A stretch of DNA of 64,000 bases from Bacteroidota bacterium (GTDB taxonomy: Bacteria > Bacteroidota > Bacteroidia > NS11-12g > UBA955). The notes under the pieces were generated by a model, which was given only the letters and a program-made list of their open reading frames with translations, did not search any database and was not told the DNA's origin. A program made the position numbers and the translations under genes. The stretch spans positions 1 through 64,000 of the forward strand of contig CAUJCT010000018.1 of NCBI GenBank assembly GCA_963169345.1, read 5' to 3'. This document shows, piece by piece, positions 8,082 through 16,427 of this stretch (positions within the stretch are counted from its first letter, which is position 1; each line of letters starts with the position of its first letter).

Positions 8082-8621
8082 TTGAAAAAGTTTAATCACA
8101 TTTATAAATTTATTTTATTTGTTTCATTTTTTTTGATTGCCTGCGTGCATCAACCATCTTCTGAAACAATAAATGGAACGGATGTCAACCTCTATTCTGG
8201 TCACAAAGTTTTGATCTTTGCAAATGCCGAATGTCCTATATGTAAAAAATATGCAGGTTCATTCAAATCTATGTTGCAAGAAGGAATTCCTCTTTATTTT
8301 GTCTTTCCGGGTGAACAAAGTATTGCCGGCATTCGCGAACTAACTGCTTATGATTCTATTCCTGATGCTAATGTGATAATAGATGAATCTTACGAAATCA
8401 CCAGGTACCTCGATGCTAAAGTCACTCCTCAGGTGATTATTCTTGTGGATGGTGTTGAACGCTATTCGGGCAAAATTGACAACAGATTCGAAAATCTTGG
8501 TAGTTCTAAACCTAAAGCAACTATTGATTATATCAGGAATGCATTAAATTCGCTGAATAAAAATGAAATCCTTGAAGAACCATCCAATAAGCCGGTGGGC
8601 TGCCTTATTGAGCCTAGGTAG
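8082..8621 (+). CDS. Thioredoxin-like (redoxin) lipoprotein
   Basis: 179 residues from a TTG start that gives a textbook lipoprotein signal: MKKFNHIYKF, a hydrophobic stretch, and lipobox LIAC with Cys21. The thioredoxin-type redox motif CPIC (Cys51, Cys54) follows a KVLIFANAE beta strand, and VTPQVIILVDG contains the expected cis-Pro loop around residues 120-128. It is a membrane-anchored periplasmic thiol-redox protein. Its 3' end overlaps the cytochrome/copper monooxygenase gene by 59 bp, which ties the two functionally. In several other bacteria I recall redoxin, heme and copper monooxygenase modules being fused in one polypeptide; here they are separate lipoproteins. Confidence 0.8.
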   Translation: MKKFNHIYKFILFVSFFLIACVHQPSSETINGTDVNLYSGHKVLIFANAECPICKKYAGSFKSMLQEGIPLYFVFPGEQSIAGIRELTAYDSIPDANVIIDESYEITRYLDAKVTPQVIILVDGVERYSGKIDNRFENLGSSKPKATIDYIRNALNSLNKNEILEEPSNKPVGCLIEPR

Positions 8622-9927
8622 CTTTTTCTCTGCTTGTTCTTCTGACTCTCCTGATTTTGCTAAAGATATCGCACCTATCGTTTATCAGAATTGTAGTCCT
8701 TGCCATCGACCAAATGGTGGAGCTCCATTCAGCCTGCTTTCCTATAAAGATGTTGCTAAAAGAGCTAAAATGATTGCTCTAGTTACCAGAAAAAAATACA
8801 TGCCCCCATGGCCGGCCGACAGAAATTACTCGCACTTTCTGAATGAAAGAACCCTTAGCGACCATCAAATTGATTTGTTTCAGAAATGGTACAAAAATGG
8901 CTGCTTGCCTGGTGATACTTCGAAACTTAAGCTACCAACAACTTTATTTACTTCTTCTGTTCTTGGTAAACCCGATTTGATAGTGCCTGTTGAACCGGTT
9001 AAAATTATAAATAATAATAAAGATAAATTTTATGTTCTGAAAATTCCCTGCAAAATCGATTCATGGAAACCTGTTAGAGCAGTTGAGTTTATTCCGGGTC
9101 AACCGGATTATGCGCATCACGTTAACGGTCACTACCTCTTAATGGATGATAAAACAGATCCTTTTGCCGGTAATCGTTTAGTCGATATTGAATCCCCTGA
9201 TTACGATTCTCAGTTTAAATCGCTGCTGCTCGATAACAGCAATGGCTCTATGCCCGAACGTGTACACTCTGCATTTAATTATTTGCCGGGTGCCTTTGGT
9301 GTCAGATATCCTGAAGGTATTGGTGGTTTTATGATGAGTCCAAATGGTGTCTTTGTCGCTAATGATATTCATTATGGACCATCATTAAAGAACGTTATCG
9401 ATAGTTCAAAACTCTATATCTACTTCGCAAAACAACCACTCAAAAGACCATGTTTCGAAGTGATGATGGGAACTAATGGTGTTGCACCAATTGTGCCTCC
9501 TCTTCAAATACCGGCAGGGAAAATCACAAAACATGTCTCTCAAATGACTATTTACAACGATATTTCTATCCTTACTGTCAATCCTCACATGCACTTAATT
9601 GGTAAAAGTTTTAAAGCTTTTGCAGTTAAACCAAATGGAGATACTGTTAACTTGATTCATATCCCTGTCTGGCAGTTTAGATGGCAATATTTCTATACAT
9701 TTACGCATCCTGTCAGAGTGCCTAAAGGCTCCACCATCTTCGTGGAAGCTTTGTTTGATAATACTTCCAATAACCCCAATAACCCTTATGATCCTCCTCA
9801 GACAATTGGTGAAAGATTGGATAGGGAAGGAGCCAGTATGAGAACCACGGATGAAATGCTCCAGTTTATTATTACTTATATGCCTTATCAAAAAGGTGAT
9901 GAATCTATAGACCTGTCTAAACCATGA
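8563..9927 (+). CDS. Cytochrome c-copper type II monooxygenase (PHM-like) lipoprotein
   Basis: 454 residues with a lipoprotein signal (LLSLGSFFSAC, Cys25). A heme c site, NCSPCH (Cys44, Cys47, His48), lies in a short cytochrome-like domain with MPPWPAD. The rest matches copper type II ascorbate-dependent monooxygenases: HH pair His185-His186 (DYAHHVNGHYLL), His270 (ANDIHYGPS) as third CuH ligand, His342 and His344 (NPHMHLIGKSF) and Met432 (TTDEMLQFIITYM) as CuM ligands. All six copper ligands of peptidylglycine hydroxylating monooxygenase have a counterpart. It would act in the periplasm; the substrate is unknown. The start overlaps the upstream gene by 59 bp in another frame; the intact signal peptide argues against a sequencing frameshift. 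The stop overlaps the next gene by 4 bp. Confidence 0.85.
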   Translation: MKSLKNHPISRWAALLSLGSFFSACSSDSPDFAKDIAPIVYQNCSPCHRPNGGAPFSLLSYKDVAKRAKMIALVTRKKYMPPWPADRNYSHFLNERTLSDHQIDLFQKWYKNGCLPGDTSKLKLPTTLFTSSVLGKPDLIVPVEPVKIINNNKDKFYVLKIPCKIDSWKPVRAVEFIPGQPDYAHHVNGHYLLMDDKTDPFAGNRLVDIESPDYDSQFKSLLLDNSNGSMPERVHSAFNYLPGAFGVRYPEGIGGFMMSPNGVFVANDIHYGPSLKNVIDSSKLYIYFAKQPLKRPCFEVMMGTNGVAPIVPPLQIPAGKITKHVSQMTIYNDISILTVNPHMHLIGKSFKAFAVKPNGDTVNLIHIPVWQFRWQYFYTFTHPVRVPKGSTIFVEALFDNTSNNPNNPYDPPQTIGERLDREGASMRTTDEMLQFIITYMPYQKGDESIDLSKP

Positions 9928-10562
9928 AAAACCTGAGACCTCTTTTTGTTTTTTTTATAATTCTATTAACCCTAACCCTTACTCTGGTTTATGGTATGCC
10001 ATACATCAGAGGCAAAAAAGGCCCGGTAAATCCTGAAGATCGCAAAATCGGAATAGACAAAGTTGAAGAAAATTATGGTAATGCAATAGATAGTGCTGCG
10101 GCTGTATTTAATATTAACCCAAAATTCCTGAAAGCTTTGTGCATGCTCGAATGCGGTGGAAGGAAAGTCTTCGATCAAAGATTCGAACCTCATGTCTACA
10201 GAAAATTAAAATCTGTAAAGTTCAATGTGCTTTCTAATTACGAACATGTTACACCTGATATGTTGCGCGATGCTAACGATGAAGCACTAAGAAATCTCGC
10301 CAGTAGCTGGGGACCATTTCAGTTGATGGGATACAAATGTTTGTTACTTGGAATTAAAGTCAGAGATATCAGAGGACCTCAATCTGTTTATTACGGCGTT
10401 AAATGGATTGACATGACCTATGGCGATTACCTTAAAAAAGGCTTGTACGAAGATGCCTTTCATATTCATAATACAGGTATGCCCTTGCCCGCCAATTCAG
10501 TTCCTAAAACCTACGATCCTGATTATATTAACCATGGATTGTCTTATATGAAAAAATTCTGA
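9924..10562 (+). CDS. Lysozyme/N-acetylmuramidase-like envelope protein
   Basis: 212 residues with an N-terminal signal or anchor helix (LFVFFIILLTLTLTLVYG). The core, roughly residues 45-205, contains FLKALCMLECGGRKVFDQRF (Glu76, a candidate catalytic acid), RFEPHVYRK and SSWGPFQLMG. Together these resemble lysozyme-fold peptidoglycan hydrolases of the N-acetylmuramidase/SLT type. The ATG overlaps the stop of the copper monooxygenase gene (ATGA), so it is the third gene of a translationally coupled operon. Its role beside a redox lipoprotein pair is not obvious; local cell-wall remodelling is a guess. Confidence 0.65.
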   Translation: MKNLRPLFVFFIILLTLTLTLVYGMPYIRGKKGPVNPEDRKIGIDKVEENYGNAIDSAAAVFNINPKFLKALCMLECGGRKVFDQRFEPHVYRKLKSVKFNVLSNYEHVTPDMLRDANDEALRNLASSWGPFQLMGYKCLLLGIKVRDIRGPQSVYYGVKWIDMTYGDYLKKGLYEDAFHIHNTGMPLPANSVPKTYDPDYINHGLSYMKKF

Positions 10563-10649
10563 AACTAAACGTTCATCCTTTATTTGGATAATTTGAACTA
10601 ATACAATTCTGCCTCTCTTTACTTATTTACAATTTTGCAGTGGTTTATA

Positions 10650-11270
10650 ATGGCCAACTTCAGACCTTACATTAAGCGATCTATCAATCAACAATTCCCT
10701 TTCATTGCCACTTCGTTGATGACAATGATCGATGATGAATATTTGTTGGTCAAAAGAAATGTCGATTTTGCTCAGCATCCTGTCAACCCATTGGATAAAA
10801 GACTCGAACTGGCTGCATATCTCTTGTCTGTAATCATTGTTCTCGATCAACATGGTTGTTCTTACCAACAGATTAAATCCTTAATTCTGAATGTGGCTAA
10901 CGAATACGTCAAACCTAAAAATGCACTGCATGCCTGGTGGAAAAAAGCAAAGGTCAACTTGCTCTCACAACCTTATATGCACTGGTTCCTCGATAAATTT
11001 GATACTAAAGTCTCCAGAAAAGGTCACCCGGATGGTTTTGTAGCTCACATCATTCAAAAAAGAAAAGCCGATAATGAATTTATTTTTGGATTCGACATCC
11101 TCGAATGTGGTATCTGCAAATTGTTTTCAAGATACAATTACGGGCACTTCGTTAATATCCTTTGTGAAGTCGATTTTATTACTTCTGAATTAGCCGGATT
11201 AACTCTGCATCGCACCGGTACTATCGCGGCTGGCGCTCATAAATGCGATTTCAGATTTGAAAAAAAATAG
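10650..11270 (+). CDS. L-2-amino-thiazoline-4-carboxylic acid hydrolase-like protein
   Basis: 206 residues from the ATG at 10650 (an upstream TTG at 10635 is less likely). The C-terminal half carries the family signature FDILECGICKLF, then NILCEVDFITSELAGLTLHR and TGTIAAGAHKCDFRF, characteristic of the ATC hydrolase family (PF14196 as I recall it). The family includes the enzyme opening the thiazoline ring on the way to L-cysteine, but most members are uncharacterised. Conserved Cys and His residues in ECGICKLF and GAHKCDF may form the active site. It is cytosolic, with no signal peptide. It stands apart from the muramidase gene by 87 bp and probably has its own promoter (ACAATTTTGCAG). Confidence 0.75.
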   Translation: MANFRPYIKRSINQQFPFIATSLMTMIDDEYLLVKRNVDFAQHPVNPLDKRLELAAYLLSVIIVLDQHGCSYQQIKSLILNVANEYVKPKNALHAWWKKAKVNLLSQPYMHWFLDKFDTKVSRKGHPDGFVAHIIQKRKADNEFIFGFDILECGICKLFSRYNYGHFVNILCEVDFITSELAGLTLHRTGTIAAGAHKCDFRFEKK

Positions 11271-11328
11271 TGTAATGACAATATTTATCTTAACTGCTTT
11301 TTGTTTTTTTTTCATTACTTTTGTCTGA

Positions 11329-12543
11329 ATGAGTGTTATTGTAATTATCTCTCTGTGTGTCTTATTACTGATTGCTTACATCTTTGACATCACTTCAAAA
11401 TATACTAAACTGCCTTCTGTAATTTTATTAATGGCACTTGGTTTGGTGCTCGGTGTTGTTGTTCCGGGTACTGGTTTAAATTTGCCGGATTTAAATCCTA
11501 TCCTTCCAATTTTGGGAAGTGTAGGTCTAATCCTGATTGTACTCGAAGGTGCTCTTGAACTTGAAGTTAGTAAATCCAAAAATGGTCTCATCCTTAAAAG
11601 TTTGTTAATGGCTCTTATCCCAATGTTAATTTTTGCATTTGCTCTCGCTTGGTTTTTCAGTATTCTTACTCTCGAACCTTATACAAAATGTCTTGTAAAT
11701 GCAATGCCTTTAGCTGTTATAAGTTCTGCTATAGCTATACCAAGTGTCAGAGGTCTGGATTCTAAAAATAGAGAATTCGTAGTATATGAAAGTAGTTTTT
11801 CAGATATTCTTGGTGTGATGTTTTTTAATTTCTTTGTCGTCAATAAAACGGTCAACTTCTCCGCTGTTCTTAACTTCTCATGGGAGTTTTTACTGATGAT
11901 TTTACTGACATTTATTTCGACAATCTTATTGACTATTCTCCTGAACAGAATCAAACATCATGTGAAATTTGTGCCTATAATTCTCCTCGTTATTCTAATC
12001 TATGAAGTCTCTAAAATTGTGCATCTGCCGGGTCTCATCTTTGTGTTGATTTTTGGATTGTTTCTGGGTAATATCAATCAACTCTCTCATATCAAATGGC
12101 TAACTTCTATTAACTTCGATAAACTGAAAAAGGAAATCCATAAGTTTCAGGAACTGGTGGTGGAATTTGCATTCTTGATTCGAACATCTTTCTTTATTTT
12201 ATTCGGTTTCTTACTTAAACCTTCTGAATTATTTAATGGAGATACCATCCTTTTATCAATGCAAATATTCTTTGCTATTCTATTGATACGAGCTGTAATT
12301 CTGCTGATGCTTAGAATGCCTGTGTTCCCGCTTATCTTTATCGCTCCAAGAGGATTGATTACAATATTATTGTTTTTGTCTATACCTGCAATTCAGTTTA
12401 TGCCAATAGTCAATAATTCCGTTATCATTCAGGTAATCATGCTCAGCGCTTTCTGGATGATGTTTGGATTAATGGGATATAAAAAACCAAATCAGGAAAC
12501 TCAATTACACAGTGAGGCTAATGTAGAAACACCTGAATTGTAG
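11329..12543 (+). CDS. Cation/proton antiporter (CPA family)
   Basis: 404 residues with ten to twelve hydrophobic helices and little else, including ILLMALGLVLGVVVPGTGLN, then SVGLILIVLEGALELE, typical of Na+/H+ exchangers. The second half carries RGLITILLFLSIPAI, resembling the conserved helix after the ion site. It lacks the C-terminal RCK/TrkA_N domain seen in many Kef-like members; the tail is a short hydrophilic segment. A TACTTTTG -7 box at 11316-11323 lies just upstream of the ATG. The inner-membrane role would be pH and Na+ or K+ homeostasis; the exact ion cannot be predicted. Confidence 0.85.
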   Translation: MSVIVIISLCVLLLIAYIFDITSKYTKLPSVILLMALGLVLGVVVPGTGLNLPDLNPILPILGSVGLILIVLEGALELEVSKSKNGLILKSLLMALIPMLIFAFALAWFFSILTLEPYTKCLVNAMPLAVISSAIAIPSVRGLDSKNREFVVYESSFSDILGVMFFNFFVVNKTVNFSAVLNFSWEFLLMILLTFISTILLTILLNRIKHHVKFVPIILLVILIYEVSKIVHLPGLIFVLIFGLFLGNINQLSHIKWLTSINFDKLKKEIHKFQELVVEFAFLIRTSFFILFGFLLKPSELFNGDTILLSMQIFFAILLIRAVILLMLRMPVFPLIFIAPRGLITILLFLSIPAIQFMPIVNNSVIIQVIMLSAFWMMFGLMGYKKPNQETQLHSEANVETPEL

Positions 12544-12550
12544 AATGGAG

Positions 12551-14233
12551 TTATTTTATTTTGTAAACAAATCTGCCTGCACGTATTGTTGCAATTACTT
12601 TTGCTGTACCTGCTTCCTGTTCTTTGGCCTTTAATAAATTTGTATTTAAAATTGTTAAATCTGCATCGTAACCTACTTTAATCATACCTTTTCTATGGTC
12701 GAGCTTACAAGCATACGCAGCCCATTTTGTCATTCCTAATAAGGCTTCTAATGGTGATAAAGCTTCATTTATTAAAAAAGGCGCTCGCTCCGGATGTCGC
12801 ATGTCTTTTCTATAAACCGCTGAATAAAAAGTGTACAATGGATTGATGTCTTCTACAGGAAAATCAGTTCCCAATGCCAGTATGCCACTTACCTTTAATA
12901 AGCTTTTATAAGGATAAGCAGATGACATGCGCTCTTGACCTAATCTCTCTTCTACCCACGGACCGTCACTCGTGGCATGAGTCGGTTGAACACTGGGAAT
13001 GATGTTGAATTTTTTAAATAAATTCCAATCTGCCGCTTCAACTATCTGCGAATGCTCTATGCGATAACGTCTGTCATTCGAGCCTTTTAAATACTGGCCG
13101 TAAATGCTTAATACAAGTTTGTTGGCCGAATCTCCTATGCAATGTGTGTTCACCTGATATTGTGTGTTGTTTGTGGCTTCCTTTACAAATGAATCTATAA
13201 ACTCAGGACTGTTCACACTTAAACCATGTGCATGCTGATGGTCGTGATAAACCTGTTTTAATAAAGCGCCTCTGCTGCCTAGTGCTCCGTCGGCATAAAC
13301 CTTGAAACTGCCAATTCTTACTCTATCTGTTTCATATATGCCTTTGCTTTTAGCATAATCCATACTCTTCTTGTTTGGATTCAACATCAGATACATATAA
13401 ATAGAAAGTAGGCCTTTGTTCTGCAAAGAATCTAAAAACAAACACTCTTCTTTTTCTAATCCCGCATCTGCAACACAAGTTAGACCTTTCGAATAACATT
13501 CGTTCTCCGTAGTTTTTAAGGATTCAATAAATTCTCCTGTCTCTGGTTTTGGAACTACTTTCTCAACTAAATCTACTGCATTGTCTATCAATACACCTTT
13601 AAATTCATTGTTGACAACTAACAATTCACCACCATCAATTCTGGGAATAATCTCTGAATTCCATCCTGGTACAACACCAAATGCCAGATCGGTATGTGCT
13701 AATGCATTTTTATTGCAAATAGCTGCATGCCCATCTACTCGTTTTAAAAATACAGGTCTGTTGGGAAATAATCTGTTGAGCTCATCATTTGTTGGATAGT
13801 CTTTAATTGCCCAATCATTTTGATCCCAACCCCGTCCCAATATCCAACCTGATGTGTCTTTTTTTGAATAGGCTACAACACGCTCTATCACTTCTTCCCA
13901 GCTCTTTGTGCCTGTTAAATCACATGTCATGTTGGTTTTGGCATATCCATAAAAATGACAATGTGCATCAATAAATCCTGGATATATATATTGACCTGCC
14001 ATGTCTATCTTATTGCTGTCCGAACATTCGTATTGTTTTAGTAATTGTTCGCTTCCAACTGCTACAATTTTATCTCCTTTAATTACCAGTACGCTTGCTT
14101 CCGGCAAACTGTCGTTCATAGTAATAATATGTGTATTGTATAAAATCATGTCGGCGTGTTCCTGCTTGCCTTTGCATGAATTTAAACAGATAATAACTGC
14201 AATGGATAAGTAAGTGAACAAATGTTTTCTCAT
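12551..14233 (-). CDS. Amidohydrolase family lipoprotein (YtcJ-like)
   Basis: 560 residues from the ATG at 14233, chosen because it opens with a lipoprotein signal (MRKHLFTYLSIAVIICLNSC, Cys20). Family features: N-terminal beta domain ADMILYNTHIITMND, GFIDAHCHFYG with metal ligands His91 and His93, KVYADGALGSRGALL, NTHCIGDSANKL, RIEHSQIVEAADW and ALGTDFPVEDINPL, ending in the domain KVGYDADLTILNTNLL. This is the YtcJ/NfdA subgroup of metal-dependent amidohydrolases, which act on amide or imide bonds; the substrate is unknown. The lipid anchor puts it outside the cytoplasm. It is convergent with the antiporter, with a 7-bp gap. Confidence 0.88.
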   Translation of the reverse strand: MRKHLFTYLSIAVIICLNSCKGKQEHADMILYNTHIITMNDSLPEASVLVIKGDKIVAVGSEQLLKQYECSDSNKIDMAGQYIYPGFIDAHCHFYGYAKTNMTCDLTGTKSWEEVIERVVAYSKKDTSGWILGRGWDQNDWAIKDYPTNDELNRLFPNRPVFLKRVDGHAAICNKNALAHTDLAFGVVPGWNSEIIPRIDGGELLVVNNEFKGVLIDNAVDLVEKVVPKPETGEFIESLKTTENECYSKGLTCVADAGLEKEECLFLDSLQNKGLLSIYMYLMLNPNKKSMDYAKSKGIYETDRVRIGSFKVYADGALGSRGALLKQVYHDHQHAHGLSVNSPEFIDSFVKEATNNTQYQVNTHCIGDSANKLVLSIYGQYLKGSNDRRYRIEHSQIVEAADWNLFKKFNIIPSVQPTHATSDGPWVEERLGQERMSSAYPYKSLLKVSGILALGTDFPVEDINPLYTFYSAVYRKDMRHPERAPFLINEALSPLEALLGMTKWAAYACKLDHRKGMIKVGYDADLTILNTNLLKAKEQEAGTAKVIATIRAGRFVYKIK

Positions 14234-14358
14234 ATCAATTAAATGTTGAATGCAATAATAAGTCCTCTTAATATTAATCTGATACACATTTACCTAAATT
14301 GTGGATTCTTAATTTTCATTAACCGGATTTACTTCATTCATTTCACTAATTTTGCCGA

Positions 14359-15795
14359 ATGCATTTCCCAAGTCCAAACTTGTTTGAGGAACACTCCGTC
14401 TTGTTCAGAAAAATTGGCAATTTGGCCGATCAAAACAATTTGGAAGTCTACTTAATTGGTGGATTTGTAAGAGATATTTTCTTACAAAGGGAAAGCAAAG
14501 ACATAGATATTGTCGTTATAGGAAAAGGTATCGAATTTGCCAAAATTGTAGCCAACGCTCTTCATGATGTCAAATTAAGTTATTTCGAAAATTTTGGAAC
14601 AGCTCAGATTTTATATAAAGACTTAATCATTGAATTTGTTGGTGCCCGACGAGAAAGTTACAACCGCGATTCTCGCAAACCTCTGGTAGAAGATGGATCT
14701 CTTAAGGATGATCAGGAACGCAGAGATCTTACCATCAATGCCATGGGTATAGCACTTAATGCAAATAATTTCGGTACGCTTATCGACCCGTTTAATGGAA
14801 CTGAAGATCTCGAAAATCAAATTATAAGAACACCTCTCGACCCTGATAAAACGTTTAGTGATGACCCTCTGAGAATGATGAGAGCCATACGCTTTGCATC
14901 TCAGCTTGGTTTTAAAATTCACGAAGCAACTTTCGAAGGAATCGAACGAAATAAAAACCGTATCGAAATAGTATCTCAGGAAAGAATAACAGATGAACTT
15001 AATAAAATTATTCTTTCTCCTGTTCCCAGTATTGGATTCGAATATCTGTTCGATACTGGTTTGCTGCAATTGATTTTTCCTGAAATGACCAAATTGTTTG
15101 GTGTCGAAACAATTAACGGATTGAGTCATAAAGATAATTTTTATCACACCTTACAAGTCCTCGATAATCTGGCGATGTTGACTGATGACCTCTGGTTGAG
15201 ATGGGCTGCCATTCTGCACGATATCGCCAAACCTGCAACCAAACGTTTCGAACCCGGCACTGGCTGGACTTTCCACGGTCATGAAGACAGAGGCAGTAAA
15301 ATGGTGAAGCCAATCTTCAAAAAACTTAAATTGCCTCTCAACGAAAAAATGAAATTCGTCGAGAAACTGGTCTTGCTGCATTTGCGTCCTATCGTTCTCT
15401 CTTCTGAAAAAGTAACCGATAGTGCTGTGCGAAGATTGATGATGGAAGTTGGTGAAGATATTGATGCACTCATGTTGTTGTGCAAAAGCGATATCACTAG
15501 TAAAAATGAAAAGAAAGTCGAACGCATCAAGAAGAATTTTGAATTGGTTGAAGAAAAAATCAAGTCTGTAGGAGAAAGAGATTATCTGAGAAATTGGCAA
15601 CCTCCTGTATCCGGAATAGATATTCTCGACAATTTCGAAATTATAAACAAGCAAGATATCGGCACTTTAAAAGCCTCGGTAAAACAAGCTATTCTCGATG
15701 GTCAGGTAGAAGATAATTTTGATGCAGCCATGCACTATCTTCGCGGTTTAGCTTCAACTTTAGGAATAAGCGAAAAACCTGCTCAAACAACATAG
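14359..15795 (+). CDS. cca: CCA tRNA nucleotidyltransferase/poly(A) polymerase family with HD domain
   Basis: 478 residues. The nucleotidyltransferase head has GGFVRD (34-39) and the metal ligands Asp48 and Asp50 in SKDIDIVV; ERRDLTINAMGIAL (120-133) and FSDDPLRMMRAIRFASQLGF (166-185) are the other class II tRNA nucleotidyltransferase motifs. A C-terminal HD domain carries LHDIAKPATKRF (His287, Asp288) and FHGHEDRGSKMV. The enzyme adds or repairs the 3' CCA of tRNAs in the cytoplasm. The HD arrangement is the usual one in Bacteroidota. From sequence alone a poly(A) polymerase cannot be fully excluded, but this is the only candidate in the window. Confidence 0.9.
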   Translation: MHFPSPNLFEEHSVLFRKIGNLADQNNLEVYLIGGFVRDIFLQRESKDIDIVVIGKGIEFAKIVANALHDVKLSYFENFGTAQILYKDLIIEFVGARRESYNRDSRKPLVEDGSLKDDQERRDLTINAMGIALNANNFGTLIDPFNGTEDLENQIIRTPLDPDKTFSDDPLRMMRAIRFASQLGFKIHEATFEGIERNKNRIEIVSQERITDELNKIILSPVPSIGFEYLFDTGLLQLIFPEMTKLFGVETINGLSHKDNFYHTLQVLDNLAMLTDDLWLRWAAILHDIAKPATKRFEPGTGWTFHGHEDRGSKMVKPIFKKLKLPLNEKMKFVEKLVLLHLRPIVLSSEKVTDSAVRRLMMEVGEDIDALMLLCKSDITSKNEKKVERIKKNFELVEEKIKSVGERDYLRNWQPPVSGIDILDNFEIINKQDIGTLKASVKQAILDGQVEDNFDAAMHYLRGLASTLGISEKPAQTT

Positions 15796-15839
15796 TTGCA
15801 TTACCTCTTGTCCCTCTTGCTTTTTCACATCGCCCTAAT

Positions 15840-15847
15840 TACCTTTG
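15840..15847 (+). promoter_or_regulatory. -7 element TACCTTTG
   Basis: A TAnnTTTG box 7 bp before the ATG at 15855, with a weak -33 (CTTG at 15816-15819, 20-bp spacing). It would drive the pRiA4b ORF-3-like gene and the MBL hydrolase. Confidence 0.5.
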
Positions 15848-15854
15848 CATAGTT

Positions 15855-16427
15855 ATGATTTACCGTTTTAAAGTTTGGTTTGAGGAAGAAGAAGATATCA
15901 ATCGCGTTATTGATATTCAACCATCCGCCACTTTCCTTGAGTTTCACAACACTGTCCTCGATTCTATCGGGTTTAAAAAGGACCTGCCTTCTTCTTTCTT
16001 CTGCTCTGATGATAATTGGAGAAAAGGTAAAGAAATCAGCCTGAATGAAAACGGTAAAATTAAAATGACAGATGCCAAATTAAAAGATTTTGTTAACGAC
16101 CCTCATCAGAAATTTATTTATATCACCGATTTTAATGAAATGTGGACTTTGAACATCGAATTGCAAAGTATCCAAAATGATGTGAAAGGTATTTCTTATC
16201 CTTTTGTTTTCCGCTCAAATGGTAAAGCGCCTAAACAAAATGAAGGTGTAGGCAGATTTAAAACGGTTGATGAAACAGAATTTGATGAAATAGCCAACAA
16301 GCTGGTCAGTAAACACGCTCCAATGATCGATGAAGACTTTGATGAAGAAGGTTTTGGTGAAGAAGGAGAGGAGTCTGATGAAGATGAATTCGGAGAAACT
16401 TACGGTACCGAAGAGGAAGAGATTTAA
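15855..16427 (+). CDS. Plasmid pRiA4b ORF-3/IS1096 passenger-like protein
   Basis: 190 residues. The N-terminal 120 residues, starting MIYRFKVWFEEEEDINRVID, with FCSDDNWRKGKEISL and FIYITDFNEMWTLNIEL, match the pRiA4b ORF-3-like family (PF07929 as I recall), whose function is unknown. The last 30 residues are extremely acidic (Glu/Asp tracts). Homologues are sometimes labelled as an IS1096 passenger protein, but no transposase or inverted repeat is nearby and this is probably an ordinary chromosomal gene. Its stop overlaps the ATG of the MBL hydrolase by one base. Confidence 0.75.
   Translation: MIYRFKVWFEEEEDINRVIDIQPSATFLEFHNTVLDSIGFKKDLPSSFFCSDDNWRKGKEISLNENGKIKMTDAKLKDFVNDPHQKFIYITDFNEMWTLNIELQSIQNDVKGISYPFVFRSNGKAPKQNEGVGRFKTVDETEFDEIANKLVSKHAPMIDEDFDEEGFGEEGEESDEDEFGETYGTEEEEI

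Noticed and set aside
8563-8621. Sequencing frameshift joining the thioredoxin-like and monooxygenase genes
   Set aside because: The overlap encodes a complete lipoprotein signal in the second frame, and the first gene has its own full signal and fold.
15855-16427. IS1096 passenger-like protein as part of a mobile element
   Set aside because: No transposase, terminal inverted repeats or target duplications are visible around it.
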